Shown: positions 15,432-24,502, numbered from the stretch's first letter. The stretch: 43,718 nt of DNA from Verrucomicrobiota bacterium (GCA_016190065.1 JACPRI010000023.1:1-43718); one strand, 5' to 3'. A program made the numbers and translations. Notes: a model not told the origin generated them from the sequence alone.

Positions 15432-16880
15432 ATGAAAAATCTTACGCGTCGCTCCTTCCTGAAGAGTTCCTTGCTCACGGCTACCACGGTCGGTTTTTCC
15501 GCCCGTTCCTGGTCGCAAGTCCCCGGATCCAGTGAAACGATTCGCGTGGCGGTAGTGGGTTTCGGTGGGCGCGGTGGCGACCACATCAACGGCATGCGCA
15601 AGCTCAAAGACAAGCAGGTCCGAATCGTCGCGCTTTGCGACGTGGACCAAACCGTTCTGAGCAAAGGGCTGAGTACTCTGAGCAAGGACGGTGACGTGGC
15701 GGATGGCGTGACGGACATCCGGAAACTTCTTGAGCGAAAGGATATCGATGCCATCACGACGGCCACTCCCAACCATTGGCACGCTCTGGCGACGATCTGG
15801 GCCGTGCAGGCGGGCAAAGACGTGTACGTGGAGAAACCCGTTTGCCACAATGTTTGGGAAGGCCGCCAGATGGTGCTGGCCGCGCGCAAGTATCAGAAGA
15901 TCGTGCAGACTGGCACGCAGAGCCGTTCCAGCCATGGCATCCGGGAGGCCGTCGAATGGGTTCACGCCGGGAACCTCGGCAAGATCCTCGTCGCTCGCGG
16001 GCTCTGCTACAAGCCGCGCGGGAGCATTGGCAAAACGGAAGGCCCGCAAGCAGTGCCGGAGCACATCAATTATGATCTCTGGTGCGGCCCAGCACCCCTT
16101 GATCCCCTCAGACGCAGGCGCCTGCACTACGACTGGCATTGGTTTTGGGATTACGGTTGCGGCGATCTGGGCAACCAGGGCATCCATGAAATGGACCGCG
16201 CCCGCTGGTTCCTTGGCGTGTCGGAATTGTCGCCGCGCGTTTTCAGCTTTGGCGGTCGTTTGGGTTACGAGGACGATGCCGAAACGCCCAACACGCAGGT
16301 TGTTTTCCATGATTACGCAAAGGCACCCCTGATTTTTGAAGTGCGCGGCCTGCCAGAGAAGCAGGGGTCGCGCAACATGGACGCCTTCATGGGCGGCCGA
16401 GTCGCGGCGATTGTCCATTGCGAAGGTGGACACGTGGTCAGCCCGAACTATTCCAGCGCCATCGCTTATGACAAGGACGGCAAAGAACTGAAACGATGGA
16501 GCGGATCGAGCGATCACTATGATAACTTCATCAAAGCGTGCCGGTCCCGCAAACACACCGACCTGAACGCAGACATTCTCGAAGGCTATTTGTCGAGTTC
16601 GCTTTGCCACACCGGCAACGTGTCTTATCGGCTTGGGGCCAAGAAATCGCCGGACGAAGTCCGCGAGAAACTCAAAGGCAACAACGCCGCCCTGGAGACA
16701 TTTGGCCGCATGGCCGAGCATCTCAAAGCCAATGAAGTCGATCTTGATCACGACAAGCTCACCTTTGGCGAGTTCCTCACGATGGACCCAAAGGCGGAGC
16801 GTTTCATTAACAGCCGTGAAGCGGATGCCCTGCTGACAAGGCACTATCGCAGGCCTTACGTGGTCCCGGAGAAAGTCTAA
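15432..16880 (+). CDS. Tat-exported Gfo/Idh/MocA oxidoreductase, copy 1
   Basis: This 482-residue protein has a twin-arginine signal (TRRSFLKSS, residues about 5-13, cleavage after SWSQ near residue 29). A Rossmann NAD(P) motif follows (VAVVGFGGRGGDHI, about residues 39-52), with the family signature YVEKPVCHNVWEG around residue 140 and YDWHWFWDYGCGDLGNQGIHEMD around residue 235. The C-terminal alpha/beta dehydrogenase domain is complete. Family members oxidise or reduce sugars and polyols with tightly bound nucleotide; Tat export predicts a folded, cofactor-loaded periplasmic enzyme. It is a close paralogue of the gene at 17039. The pair suggests sequential or redundant sugar oxidations. Confidence 0.93.
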   Translation: MKNLTRRSFLKSSLLTATTVGFSARSWSQVPGSSETIRVAVVGFGGRGGDHINGMRKLKDKQVRIVALCDVDQTVLSKGLSTLSKDGDVADGVTDIRKLLERKDIDAITTATPNHWHALATIWAVQAGKDVYVEKPVCHNVWEGRQMVLAARKYQKIVQTGTQSRSSHGIREAVEWVHAGNLGKILVARGLCYKPRGSIGKTEGPQAVPEHINYDLWCGPAPLDPLRRRRLHYDWHWFWDYGCGDLGNQGIHEMDRARWFLGVSELSPRVFSFGGRLGYEDDAETPNTQVVFHDYAKAPLIFEVRGLPEKQGSRNMDAFMGGRVAAIVHCEGGHVVSPNYSSAIAYDKDGKELKRWSGSSDHYDNFIKACRSRKHTDLNADILEGYLSSSLCHTGNVSYRLGAKKSPDEVREKLKGNNAALETFGRMAEHLKANEVDLDHDKLTFGEFLTMDPKAERFINSREADALLTRHYRRPYVVPEKV

Positions 16881-16903
16881 GTGAACGCAACTCTCGAATT
16901 CTG

Positions 16904-16984
16904 ACCACGGATGACTCGGATTGACACGGATCAAAGAGGGGCTGGCCGATTCGCTTTATCCGTGTAATCAGTGCCATCCGTGGT
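16904..16984. repeat. 81-base inverted repeat (ACCACGGATG...CATCCGTGGT)
   Basis: The left arm ACCACGGATGACTCGGATTG/ACACGGAT pairs with ATCCGTGTAATCAGTG/CCATCCGTGGT on the right, leaving a loop of about 25 bases. It lies between the two oxidoreductase genes, 55 bases before the second. The same unit appears once, unpaired, at about 15314-15340 before the first oxidoreductase. It is a dispersed repeat that may also act as an intercistronic hairpin. Confidence 0.8.
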
Positions 16985-17038
16985 TTCCTGAAATCTAATC
17001 TCGCAACGTTCCGAACCCTCAAACCTGGAGATATCAAA

Positions 17039-18472
17039 ATGAAAACACTGTCCCGCCGTAGTTTTATCAAGTCCTCCCTCGTCACAACGGGCGCACTAAG
17101 CCTCTCCGCGCATTCGTGGAAAAATGTCCTGGGCGCCAACGAAGACATCCGCGTCGCCGTCGTCGGCTTCAATGGCCGAGGCGGCAGCCACATCAGTGGA
17201 TTCTCCAATATCCCCGGCGTCCGAATTGCCGCGCTTTGCGATGTGGACAGCAAGGTGTTGGACGCGGCCGTCCAGCGTTTCCAGGGCAAAGGCCAGACTG
17301 TGGAGGGCCAGATCGACGTGCGCCGGTTGCTGGAGAACAAGAATATCGACGTCATCTCGACTGCCACTCCGAACCACTGGCATGCCCTCATTACGATCTG
17401 GGCCTGTCAAGCGGGCAAGGACGTGTATGTGGAAAAACCAATCTCGCACTGCGTCTGGGAAGGCCGGAAGGCCGTCGAGGCGGCGCGGAAATATAGCCGC
17501 ATTGTCCAGGCCGGCACGCAAAGCCGCTCGAACGCGGGCCTCCGAGAAGCTTTGGATTGGGTACGCGCCGGAAATATTGGGAAGATTAAGATCGCGCGCG
17601 GGCTTTGCTACAAGCCGCGTCCGAGCATTGGCAAAGCCGACGGCCCGCAACCGATTCCGCCGTCGGTCAACTATGATCTCTGGTGCGGTCCGGCGGCGAA
17701 CGGCCCGCTCATGCGCAACCGCCTTCATTACGACTGGCATTGGGTTTGGGCTACTGGCAATGGCGACATCGGCAACCAAGGCATCCATCAAATGGACATT
17801 TGCCGCTGGGCGCTGGGCAAACCGGAACTCTCCCCCAAGATCATCAGCGTCGGCGGCCGGCTTGGATATGTCGATGACGGCGAAACTCCCAATACCCAGT
17901 TCGCGGTGCATGATTACGGCGACTCACTCTTGATTTTCGAGGTCCGTGGCTTGCCTGCTGGAACCGGCAAACGGGAGATGGACAAATACCGCACCCAAAG
18001 CGTCGGACACGTGATTGAATGCGAGGGCGGCTATCTTGCGGGCACGACGGCATACGATAAGGACGGAAACACCATTAAAACCTTCAAAGTCCGCGGCGAA
18101 GAAGGGCACTTCGAGAATTTTATCAAGGCAGTCCGAAGCCGGAAGCACACTGACCTGAACGCCGACATCCTCGAAGGCCATTTGTCCAGCGCGTTGTGCC
18201 ACACCTCGAATATCTCTTATCGTTTGGGCAAAGAAGCGAACCCGGAGGCAATCCGCGAAGCGCTCAAGACCGACAAGGCCGCCACAGAATCCTTGGGCCG
18301 CATGGAAGAGCATCTCGCGGCCAATGGAGTCGATCTGAGGAAATCAAAAGCTTCTTTAGGCGCTTTCCTGAGGATGAATGGCAAAACCGAGCGCTTCATC
18401 AACAACCCCGAAGCCGACAAACTGCTGAAGGACAATTACCGCCCGCCGTTCGTCGTTCCGGAAAAGGTTTGA
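17039..18472 (+). CDS. Tat-exported Gfo/Idh/MocA oxidoreductase, copy 2
   Basis: This 477-residue protein is collinear with copy 1. The Tat signal is SRRSFIKSSLV, the Rossmann motif VAVVGFNGRGGSHI, the family motif YVEKPISHCVWEG, and the catalytic-domain block YDWHWVWATGNGDIGNQGIHQMD. A GGAG Shine-Dalgarno lies 8 bases before the ATG. The likely role is as for its neighbour, a periplasmic NAD(P)-dependent sugar dehydrogenase. The next gene starts 18 bases after the stop and encodes a lectin-fold secreted protein, so the two are probably one transcript. The two copies are diverged enough (different C-termini and active-site-adjacent residues) for different substrates or for opposite directions of one redox cycle. 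Confidence 0.93.
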   Translation: MKTLSRRSFIKSSLVTTGALSLSAHSWKNVLGANEDIRVAVVGFNGRGGSHISGFSNIPGVRIAALCDVDSKVLDAAVQRFQGKGQTVEGQIDVRRLLENKNIDVISTATPNHWHALITIWACQAGKDVYVEKPISHCVWEGRKAVEAARKYSRIVQAGTQSRSNAGLREALDWVRAGNIGKIKIARGLCYKPRPSIGKADGPQPIPPSVNYDLWCGPAANGPLMRNRLHYDWHWVWATGNGDIGNQGIHQMDICRWALGKPELSPKIISVGGRLGYVDDGETPNTQFAVHDYGDSLLIFEVRGLPAGTGKREMDKYRTQSVGHVIECEGGYLAGTTAYDKDGNTIKTFKVRGEEGHFENFIKAVRSRKHTDLNADILEGHLSSALCHTSNISYRLGKEANPEAIREALKTDKAATESLGRMEEHLAANGVDLRKSKASLGAFLRMNGKTERFINNPEADKLLKDNYRPPFVVPEKV

Positions 18473-18489
18473 TTTGCAGCGCAGTATCC

Positions 18490-19293
18490 ATGAATTCATT
18501 CATCAAACTCGGCGTGATCTGCGTCTTCTTGTTCGGCGCAGCCACTGGTTTGTCCCAAACTCCACCGGCTGACACCGGCAAAACTTTGCCCGCGCGACCA
18601 CCACTCGGCCTCGGCGGCGGCGCTCTGGTGTTCCACGAAAAGAGCAAGCTCCCTCTGCCTGACGGGTTCAAACTTCTCTACGAGCAGACGTTTGAGAATG
18701 AAACCGCGCTGAAGGACTTTGTGTTCACGGATGCGAAAGCCTGGAAGTTTTCCACGGACGAAAAAAGCTCCGCGCTGGAACTCGTGACCCAAAGCAAATA
18801 CGCCCCCAAGGTTCGGTCGCCGCTGAATATCGCCTTGATCGCGGACAAGGTTTTCGGCGACTTCATTCTCGAAGCCGATCTCATCCAAACCGGGAAAGAA
18901 TACGGCCACCGCGACATGGTCCTGTTCTTCGGTTTCAAAGATCCGGGCAAGTTCTACTACGCGCACATCGCCACGGCAGCCGATCCGAACGCCCACAATA
19001 TTTTCATCGTGAACGACAAGCCTCGGACCAACATCGCCAAAGAAACCACTAAAGGCGTCAACTGGGGTTTGAACGTCTGGCACAAGATCCGCCTCGAACG
19101 AAAACTCTCCGACGGCACGATCAAGGTCTATTTCGACGATCTGACGAAACCGATCATGGTGGCCGAGGACAAAACCTTCGGCGCGGGTTGCATCGGATTC
19201 GGCTCGTTCGACGACACGGGAAAGGTGGATAACATCCGGATTTGGGGTGCGGCGGTGGAGGCGAAGAAGACCGAGTTTTTCACACGGCCTTGA
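18490..19293 (+). CDS. Secreted concanavalin-like/DUF1080-type lectin-fold protein
   Basis: This 267-residue protein has a signal peptide (core LGVICVFLFGAATGLSQ). The mature part has beta-sandwich landmarks typical of LamG/DUF1080 (3-keto-disaccharide hydrolase-like) domains: a DFILEADLIQTGKEYGHRD strand pair, YYAHIATAADPNAHNIFIVND, WHKIRLERKLSDGTIKVYFDD and the closing GFGSFDDTGKVDNIRIWG. Such domains bind, or in some cases cleave, oxidised glycosides. The start at 18490 gives the signal peptide; the longer frame only overlaps the previous gene. Its position 18 bases downstream of a Gfo/Idh/MocA oxidoreductase supports a shared carbohydrate role. No catalytic residue can be confirmed. Confidence 0.75.
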   Translation: MNSFIKLGVICVFLFGAATGLSQTPPADTGKTLPARPPLGLGGGALVFHEKSKLPLPDGFKLLYEQTFENETALKDFVFTDAKAWKFSTDEKSSALELVTQSKYAPKVRSPLNIALIADKVFGDFILEADLIQTGKEYGHRDMVLFFGFKDPGKFYYAHIATAADPNAHNIFIVNDKPRTNIAKETTKGVNWGLNVWHKIRLERKLSDGTIKVYFDDLTKPIMVAEDKTFGAGCIGFGSFDDTGKVDNIRIWGAAVEAKKTEFFTRP

Positions 19294-19393
19294 GGGGCGC
19301 ACGTAATGCGTGAAACGTAAAACGTGATGCCGCGAACTGAACTGCTCGAAGGCCAATTCAATCCGAAGAACTTCCTCGCGGCGTCTTGTGAAC

Positions 19394-19615
19394 TTAACGT
19401 CCGTTCTTTGGCTTGTTCGAAGACCGTCGGCGGATCCCGACGACATGCGGCGGGTCGATGATATCGATTCCGCCTTGTTCGTCCTCGATCACCAGATTGT
19501 GACGCCCGACGAGGACAAACTCAGGATGATGCACCACGTATTGTTCCCCGTCAGATGTCCGCACGATGAACGGCCCTTGCTTGCTCAGGCGTTTGCGGAT
19601 GGCAGCGACGTTCAT
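19394..19615 (-). CDS. Small conserved protein, 73 residues (paralogue of 29569)
   Basis: The protein is 73 residues with a beta-rich core PFIVRTSDGEQYVVHHPEFVLVGRHNLVIEDEQGGIDIIDPPHVVGI and a basic C-terminus. A gene at 29569-29805 has the same pattern (PFVIRLSDGTRVRVAHPDFVAVSPGQVLVIGRNE...IDPLHIVTL), so this is a real small family found twice in the window. The N-terminal helix (AAIRKRLSKQ) differs. No function is known to me; small size, basic ends and orphan location hint at a DNA- or partner-binding role. It is convergent with the upstream lectin gene and divergent from the hydrolase. Confidence 0.75.
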   Translation of the reverse strand: MNVAAIRKRLSKQGPFIVRTSDGEQYVVHHPEFVLVGRHNLVIEDEQGGIDIIDPPHVVGIRRRSSNKPKNGR

Positions 19616-19775
19616 ACGGGCCGCTTCTCGCTCAATTCTTCTGGATCGTCAAGTTCCAGTTCGCGCATCACGCATTAAGTGTGTATCCATCAGCCGTGCC
19701 AGATTCCCTCTGACAACCTTGCTCGCTGCTGGTTTGCATTTTCTTGCTTACGCCGCATTATCTGTGGATCAGGTT

Positions 19776-20720
19776 ATGCAAAATGCTTCTCCAGCTCTGG
19801 ATGGCCTGGGATTTGCCTTCGCGGTGATGTCGGTTTTCGTGAGTCTCACCGGCAACGTCGTCGGCCAGGTTCAGCTTCCCAACCAGGCTCCGGTACAAAC
19901 GCCTTTCCAAGCACCCACCCAAGCCCAGCCCGAAGGACGCTTGGCCAGCGTCAACGGCATGCAAATGTATTACGAAGTCTATGGCGAAGGCCGGCCTCTC
20001 GTCCTGCTCCACGGTTTCAAAGCCTCCAGCGAAGTTTGGCGGCCGATCGCATTGGACTTCGCCAAACAACATCGCGTCATTGTCCCGGATCTTCGCGGGC
20101 ACGGACGCTCGACGAATCCCGCCAAGCAATTCACCCATCGCCAGTCCGCGCTCGACGTGTTCGGCTTGCTGGATCTCCTCAAGATCGACCAATTCAGCGC
20201 CATCGGCATCAGCAGCGGAGGGATGAGCTTGCTGCACATGGCGACGCAAAGGCCCGACCGCGTCGAAGCCATGATTTTGATCGGTGCCACGATGTATTTC
20301 CCGGACGAAGCCCGCGCGCTCATGGGGCAGACGACGATTGAGTCGATCACGCCTGAAGAATGGCAGCACGCACGGCGAATTCATAAGCTCGGCGATGACC
20401 AAATCCGAGAACTCGTCCGTCAATTCAACGCTTTGAAGGACAGTTATGACGACATGAATTTCACCCCGCCGTTTCTCTCGAAGATTCGCGCCCGGACACT
20501 GATCATTCATGGAGATCGCGACCCGTTTTTCCCGGTGCCGATGGCGGTGGAGATGTACCGCGCGATTCCTCAGGCGTATCTCTGGGTCATCCCGAATGGC
20601 GGTCACGTGCCGGTCTTTGGCGATCCGGGCTATTTCGTGAAAACGTCCCTGGAGTTCCTGCAAGTCAGCGCCAAGGCAGAAGAGGTTCGTCCCCCGGTGC
20701 AGACTGGACGCGGCCGCTGA
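19776..20720 (+). CDS. Secreted alpha/beta hydrolase
   Basis: This 314-residue protein has a signal peptide (core LGFAFAVMSVFVSLTGNVVG) and a short Pro/Gln-rich linker, then a canonical alpha/beta hydrolase fold. It has the oxyanion block VLLHGFKASSEVWRP, the nucleophile elbow GISSGG (Ser146), the acid in IHGDRDPFFPV and the catalytic His in PNGGHVPVFG. The fold resembles haloperoxidase/esterase-type hydrolases; the substrate is unknown. The start is uncertain: the frame reaches back to 19566, but the upstream part overlaps the antisense small gene, and 19776 gives a good signal peptide (19827 is an alternative). The TPR glycosyltransferase starts about 60 bases downstream, on the same strand. 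Confidence 0.82.
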   Translation: MQNASPALDGLGFAFAVMSVFVSLTGNVVGQVQLPNQAPVQTPFQAPTQAQPEGRLASVNGMQMYYEVYGEGRPLVLLHGFKASSEVWRPIALDFAKQHRVIVPDLRGHGRSTNPAKQFTHRQSALDVFGLLDLLKIDQFSAIGISSGGMSLLHMATQRPDRVEAMILIGATMYFPDEARALMGQTTIESITPEEWQHARRIHKLGDDQIRELVRQFNALKDSYDDMNFTPPFLSKIRARTLIIHGDRDPFFPVPMAVEMYRAIPQAYLWVIPNGGHVPVFGDPGYFVKTSLEFLQVSAKAEEVRPPVQTGRGR

Positions 20721-20781
20721 GATGTTCGCCGTTCGCACGTCGCTGCGCGGTGAGCGCGCGGGACCGGCGGACTCATTGAGA

Positions 20782-22728
20782 ATGCGAAATCCGGAAGAGA
20801 TCAGAACAGCCCGAGAGCTGATTCGGGACGGGAAGTTGGACGAGGCTTCCACTTTGTTGCGCCGCTGCCTGGAACGCGACGCCGCCAACGCCGAGGTCTG
20901 GCTTCTGATGGCTCAAGTCGTCCGGCTCGCGGGCGATCCGAAGATGGCCTTGGAATTGATCGGGACGGCCTTGTCGCGGCAGGCGCGCCGAGCGGAATTC
21001 CTCATTGAGAAAGCAATGATTTTGGCGGCGTTGGGCCGAGTGGCTGAAGCCCGCGCCATTTGCGAGCGCGGTCTGGACTTTGACAAACTGAATTTCGAGA
21101 GCCACGCCGCGCTGGGCCGATATCACATTTCCCTGGGGCAACTGGACCCGGCTGTGCGTCATTTGCGCGCGGCCATCAAACTTCGACCCGGGATCGCCGA
21201 AACTCACAGTTTGCTGGGCCACGTGCTCATGGATGTTGGGAATTGGGCGGACGCGGAAGCGAGTCTTCAAGCCTGTTTGAAGCTCGAACCGAATCATGTC
21301 CGAGGCCTTTGGGGACTGGGCAACCTGTACCGGCAACGCGCTCGCACCGGCGAGGCGATCGAGTCTTACCATCGCGCGCTCGCCCTGAAACCCAATGAGC
21401 CTTCTCTCCTGAGCAACCTCGGAAATACCTGGCTGGATTTGGGAGAACATGAACAGGCCATTGCGTGCTACGCGCAAGCGCTGCGGCAGAATCCGAACTC
21501 GTCCGTGACGCACAGCAACTTGATCGTGGCGCTTCACTATGCCTCTGTCGTTGATCGCAATCAGATCGCCGCGGCGCATCGGGAGTGGGCTAGCCGCCAC
21601 GCCCGGAATCTTCCACGGCTCCGCCAACGCGCGCAGCGACCGCCATCGGATGGGCGAAAATTGCGTTTGGGACTTGTCTCGGCGGATTTTCGGCAGCATC
21701 CCGTGGGCCGCGTGGCTGAGGTCCTGTGCCGTTACTTGGATTCCGCGCGCTTCGATCTGTTGATCTACGACAACGGTACGCGCGCCGATCAGACCACGGC
21801 CACGCTGCAATCCTTGATTTCAAATTGGCGAAAGATCGCTCATCTCTCCGATGACGCCGCCGCCAAGCTGATCTTCGATGATGGGATCGACATTCTCGCG
21901 GACCTCTCCGGGCACACGGGCGGCCATCGTCTTCTGGTGTTTGCTCGGCAACCCGCGCCGCTGCAAATCACCCTCTTTGCCTATCCGAACACGACGGGAT
22001 TGGAAACGATGCAGTATCGAATCACGGATTTGGACTCCGATCCTCCAGGAGTGACCGATGCGCTTTACACGGAGACGCTGGTACGGCTTTCGAAGATCGC
22101 GTGGGCCTGCATGCCGCCGAGCGATGCCCCGAGCATTCCTACGCCCGCGACTGGAGAGGCGCCTTTCATTTTCGGTTGCTTGAACAATCCGAGCAAGATC
22201 AGCGCGGCGTGCGCTCAGGTCTGGAGCGAAATCCTCAAAGCCCGTCCGGATTCGCGACTGATGCTGCTGGTCAGAAATGATCCGGAACACGAACGGCGCT
22301 TGCTCGCGAAGTTCGGAAAATTCGGCGTCCGCCCCGAGCAGCTTCGGTTTGTTCCGCAGACGTCTCAGTCGGGCTACCTGGGCTATCATTACTCCATCGA
22401 TTTGATGTTGGATCCGTTTCCCTACAACGGCGGCGTCACGACGTGGGATGCGCTTTGGATGGGAGTTCCGGTGCTCACGTTGGCCGGAGACAGCTACGTC
22501 TCGCGACAGGGAATCAGCCTCCTTAAGAACGCGGGCCTGAATGAGTTTGTTGTGGCTTCAGGCCGGGAGCTGGTCGAGCGAGCGGTTACGATGGCGGGCG
22601 CAGGCAGACTCACGGAACGCCGCCGCCAGGAGATTCGCGGTCGATTGCAGCATTCGGCCTTGATGGACTACGCAAGCTACGGAAACGAATTGAGCCAGGT
22701 TCTGCTGAAGCTCTGGGAGGCGCCGTGA
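20782..22728 (+). CDS. TPR protein with SPINDLY/OGT-type (GT41) glycosyltransferase domain
   Basis: This 648-residue protein has about seven tetratricopeptide repeats (residues about 1-280), then a GT41 catalytic domain as in O-linked GlcNAc transferases. The conserved features are LRLGLVSADFRQHPVG (His306), DILADLSGHTGGHRLLVFARQPAPLQIT, CLNNPSKIS (Lys472) and the C-terminal sugar-nucleotide block DPFPYNGGVTTWDALWMGVPVLTLAGDSYVSR. Bacterial members glycosylate proteins or, in some lineages, use other UDP/GDP sugars; the target is unknown. The start at 20782 is preferred, since the upstream codons lie in a GC-rich stretch without TPR content. It forms a likely transcript with the upstream secreted hydrolase, but is itself cytoplasmic (no signal). 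Confidence 0.93.
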   Translation: MRNPEEIRTARELIRDGKLDEASTLLRRCLERDAANAEVWLLMAQVVRLAGDPKMALELIGTALSRQARRAEFLIEKAMILAALGRVAEARAICERGLDFDKLNFESHAALGRYHISLGQLDPAVRHLRAAIKLRPGIAETHSLLGHVLMDVGNWADAEASLQACLKLEPNHVRGLWGLGNLYRQRARTGEAIESYHRALALKPNEPSLLSNLGNTWLDLGEHEQAIACYAQALRQNPNSSVTHSNLIVALHYASVVDRNQIAAAHREWASRHARNLPRLRQRAQRPPSDGRKLRLGLVSADFRQHPVGRVAEVLCRYLDSARFDLLIYDNGTRADQTTATLQSLISNWRKIAHLSDDAAAKLIFDDGIDILADLSGHTGGHRLLVFARQPAPLQITLFAYPNTTGLETMQYRITDLDSDPPGVTDALYTETLVRLSKIAWACMPPSDAPSIPTPATGEAPFIFGCLNNPSKISAACAQVWSEILKARPDSRLMLLVRNDPEHERRLLAKFGKFGVRPEQLRFVPQTSQSGYLGYHYSIDLMLDPFPYNGGVTTWDALWMGVPVLTLAGDSYVSRQGISLLKNAGLNEFVVASGRELVERAVTMAGAGRLTERRRQEIRGRLQHSALMDYASYGNELSQVLLKLWEAP

Positions 22729-22744
22729 AGCGCGCTGGTCTCAG

Positions 22745-22785
22745 ACTCCAAATTCATTTCAAATTTGAAATTTGAGATTGGAAAT
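22745..22785. repeat. AT-rich dispersed repeat, copy 2 (intergenic)
   Basis: The core CATTTCAAATTTGAAATTTG/AGATTGG is partly palindromic and shares TTTGAAATTTGAGATT with the repeat inside the gene at 9073. It lies just after the glycosyltransferase stop, in the 184-base gap before the next gene. No coding potential. Confidence 0.7.
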
Positions 22786-22912
22786 GGGCTGGGTGCAGGG
22801 GTGCAGGAGAAGAGACTTGACCCGGCTTCCCGCTTTCGCCCGTCAGGAATCGCGTACTTGAATTTTCTCCCTTTCGCGGCCGTCGGTTTCGTGGTCAACT
22901 CCCGGTGCGCCT

Positions 22913-24346
22913 ATGAAACGAAGAACATTTCTCCAATGGAGTGCCGGCACTGCTATGACACTTTCCCTTCCTCTCCCGCTCGTGCGAGCTGATGAACCCT
23001 CGGAACTCTTTAAGATTTCGCTGGCGGAGTGGTCGCTGAACAAGACTCTTCGGGCCGGGAAGATGACGAACCTCGATTTTCCTCGGATAGCCAAACGCGA
23101 GTTCGAGATCGACTGCATCGAGTTCGTCGATCAGTTCTTCCAGGACAAAGCCAAGGACCTGCAATACCTCCGGGAAGTGAAGAACCGGGCCGAGAGCGAA
23201 GGCGTCGCCACGGGCCTGATCATGCTGGACACGACTGGCGATCTCGGCGCGGCGGATAAGGCGGCTCGAGACAAAGCCGTGGAGAAAACGTTCGAGTGGA
23301 TCGACGCCGCAAAGTTCCTCGGTTGCCGTATGGTCCGGATCAATGCGCGTGGGCCTCAGCAGGCGGACGACTTGCGCGCACGAGTCGCCGAGAGCGGCGC
23401 GCGTTTGGCGGATTTCGCCGCCGAACGCAATCTGAGCGTCGGCATCGAGAACCACGGCGGGCTCTCTTCGGATCCGGAGTGGCTTGTGTCCGTCATGAAG
23501 GCCGTGAACAAGCCCAATTTCGGAATCCTTCCGGATTTCGGCAACTTCCCGGAATCCGTCAACCGATACGATGCGGTCGAAATGTTCATGCCCTACGCCA
23601 AAGGCGTGAGCGCCAAGGCCTCGCGGTTCACGCCGGAGGGCTTGGTAGGCGAAACAGACTACTTCCGCATGATGCGCATCGTCCGCGATGGCGGATACCA
23701 CGGATTTGTTGGGGTCGAATCGGGCGCTCAGACGCAGGAAGGTGAAGCGGAGGCGATCCGAAAGACGCGCGATCTGCTGAAGCGCGTTCGGCTCGACCAA
23801 GCGCGCGTAACGCCGATTTTCAATGGCAAGAACCTCGACGGCTGGACAAAGATCGAAGGCGGAGAATGGACCATTGAGGAAGGAATGCTGGTGGGCCGAC
23901 ACGGCAAGAACTGGTCCACGAACCCGGAGAAGAGTGGTTCCTGGCTCAGCACGGACAAACCATACGGCGATTTCCGGCTCGAGCTTCAGTTCACCATCAG
24001 CAAAGGCACTAACAGCGGAATCCTCTTCCGATCCTCACACGAAAAGAATCCGTCCTTCACCGGCTACGAGATGCAGATCCACGATTCCCCGGGACGCCCT
24101 CCCTCAAAAAATGGCCCCTGCTCGATTTACGCTGTGGCGGCTCCGACGAAAAACGTCATCCGTCCCGCCGGCCAGTGGAATACGGTGACGATCCTGGCTC
24201 AAGGGCCGAAGATCGTGATCGAGATGAATGGAGAACGGACCATCGACACGGAATTGGAGCGCTCGATGCGCGGGTACATCGGCTTGCAGAACCACGATGA
24301 CCGCTCGGAAGTGAGGTTCCGGAACATTCGGCTCCAGGAGCTGTGA
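22913..24346 (+). CDS. Tat-exported fusion: sugar isomerase/epimerase-type TIM barrel + DUF1080 (3-keto-disaccharide hydrolase)
   Basis: The 477-residue protein has a Tat-like signal (MKRRTFLQWSAGTAMTLSL). Residues about 30-290 form a xylose-isomerase-like barrel, with EFEIDCIEFVDQFF, GLIMLDTTGDLG, MVRINARGP, VGIENHGGLSSDP and GFVGVESGAQTQ in order. Residues about 300-477 are a DUF1080/3-keto-disaccharide hydrolase beta-sandwich: IFNGKNLDGWTKIEGGEWTIEEGMLVG, SGSWLSTDKPYGDFRLELQF, NSGILFRSSHEK, YEMQIHDSPGRPP and MRGYIGLQNHDDRSEVRFRNIRL. The fusion of the two activities suggests consecutive steps on one oxidised sugar in the periplasm. The Tat signal suggests the barrel folds with a metal before export. 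Confidence 0.92.
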   Translation: MKRRTFLQWSAGTAMTLSLPLPLVRADEPSELFKISLAEWSLNKTLRAGKMTNLDFPRIAKREFEIDCIEFVDQFFQDKAKDLQYLREVKNRAESEGVATGLIMLDTTGDLGAADKAARDKAVEKTFEWIDAAKFLGCRMVRINARGPQQADDLRARVAESGARLADFAAERNLSVGIENHGGLSSDPEWLVSVMKAVNKPNFGILPDFGNFPESVNRYDAVEMFMPYAKGVSAKASRFTPEGLVGETDYFRMMRIVRDGGYHGFVGVESGAQTQEGEAEAIRKTRDLLKRVRLDQARVTPIFNGKNLDGWTKIEGGEWTIEEGMLVGRHGKNWSTNPEKSGSWLSTDKPYGDFRLELQFTISKGTNSGILFRSSHEKNPSFTGYEMQIHDSPGRPPSKNGPCSIYAVAAPTKNVIRPAGQWNTVTILAQGPKIVIEMNGERTIDTELERSMRGYIGLQNHDDRSEVRFRNIRLQEL

Positions 24347-24502
24347 GCGCAATTCGGTCGGCCTGAACCTCCCGTTCGGCACGGCAATCGTCCAAATTGC
24401 TCGCGATCTGTGAAGAGATTTCTCGTCCGCGTAATCGAACGGTGGAATCGAGGACGAGGACGGTTCGGTTGCGGCTCCGCCAGGCTTTGCCGCGCTCCGT
24501 GT

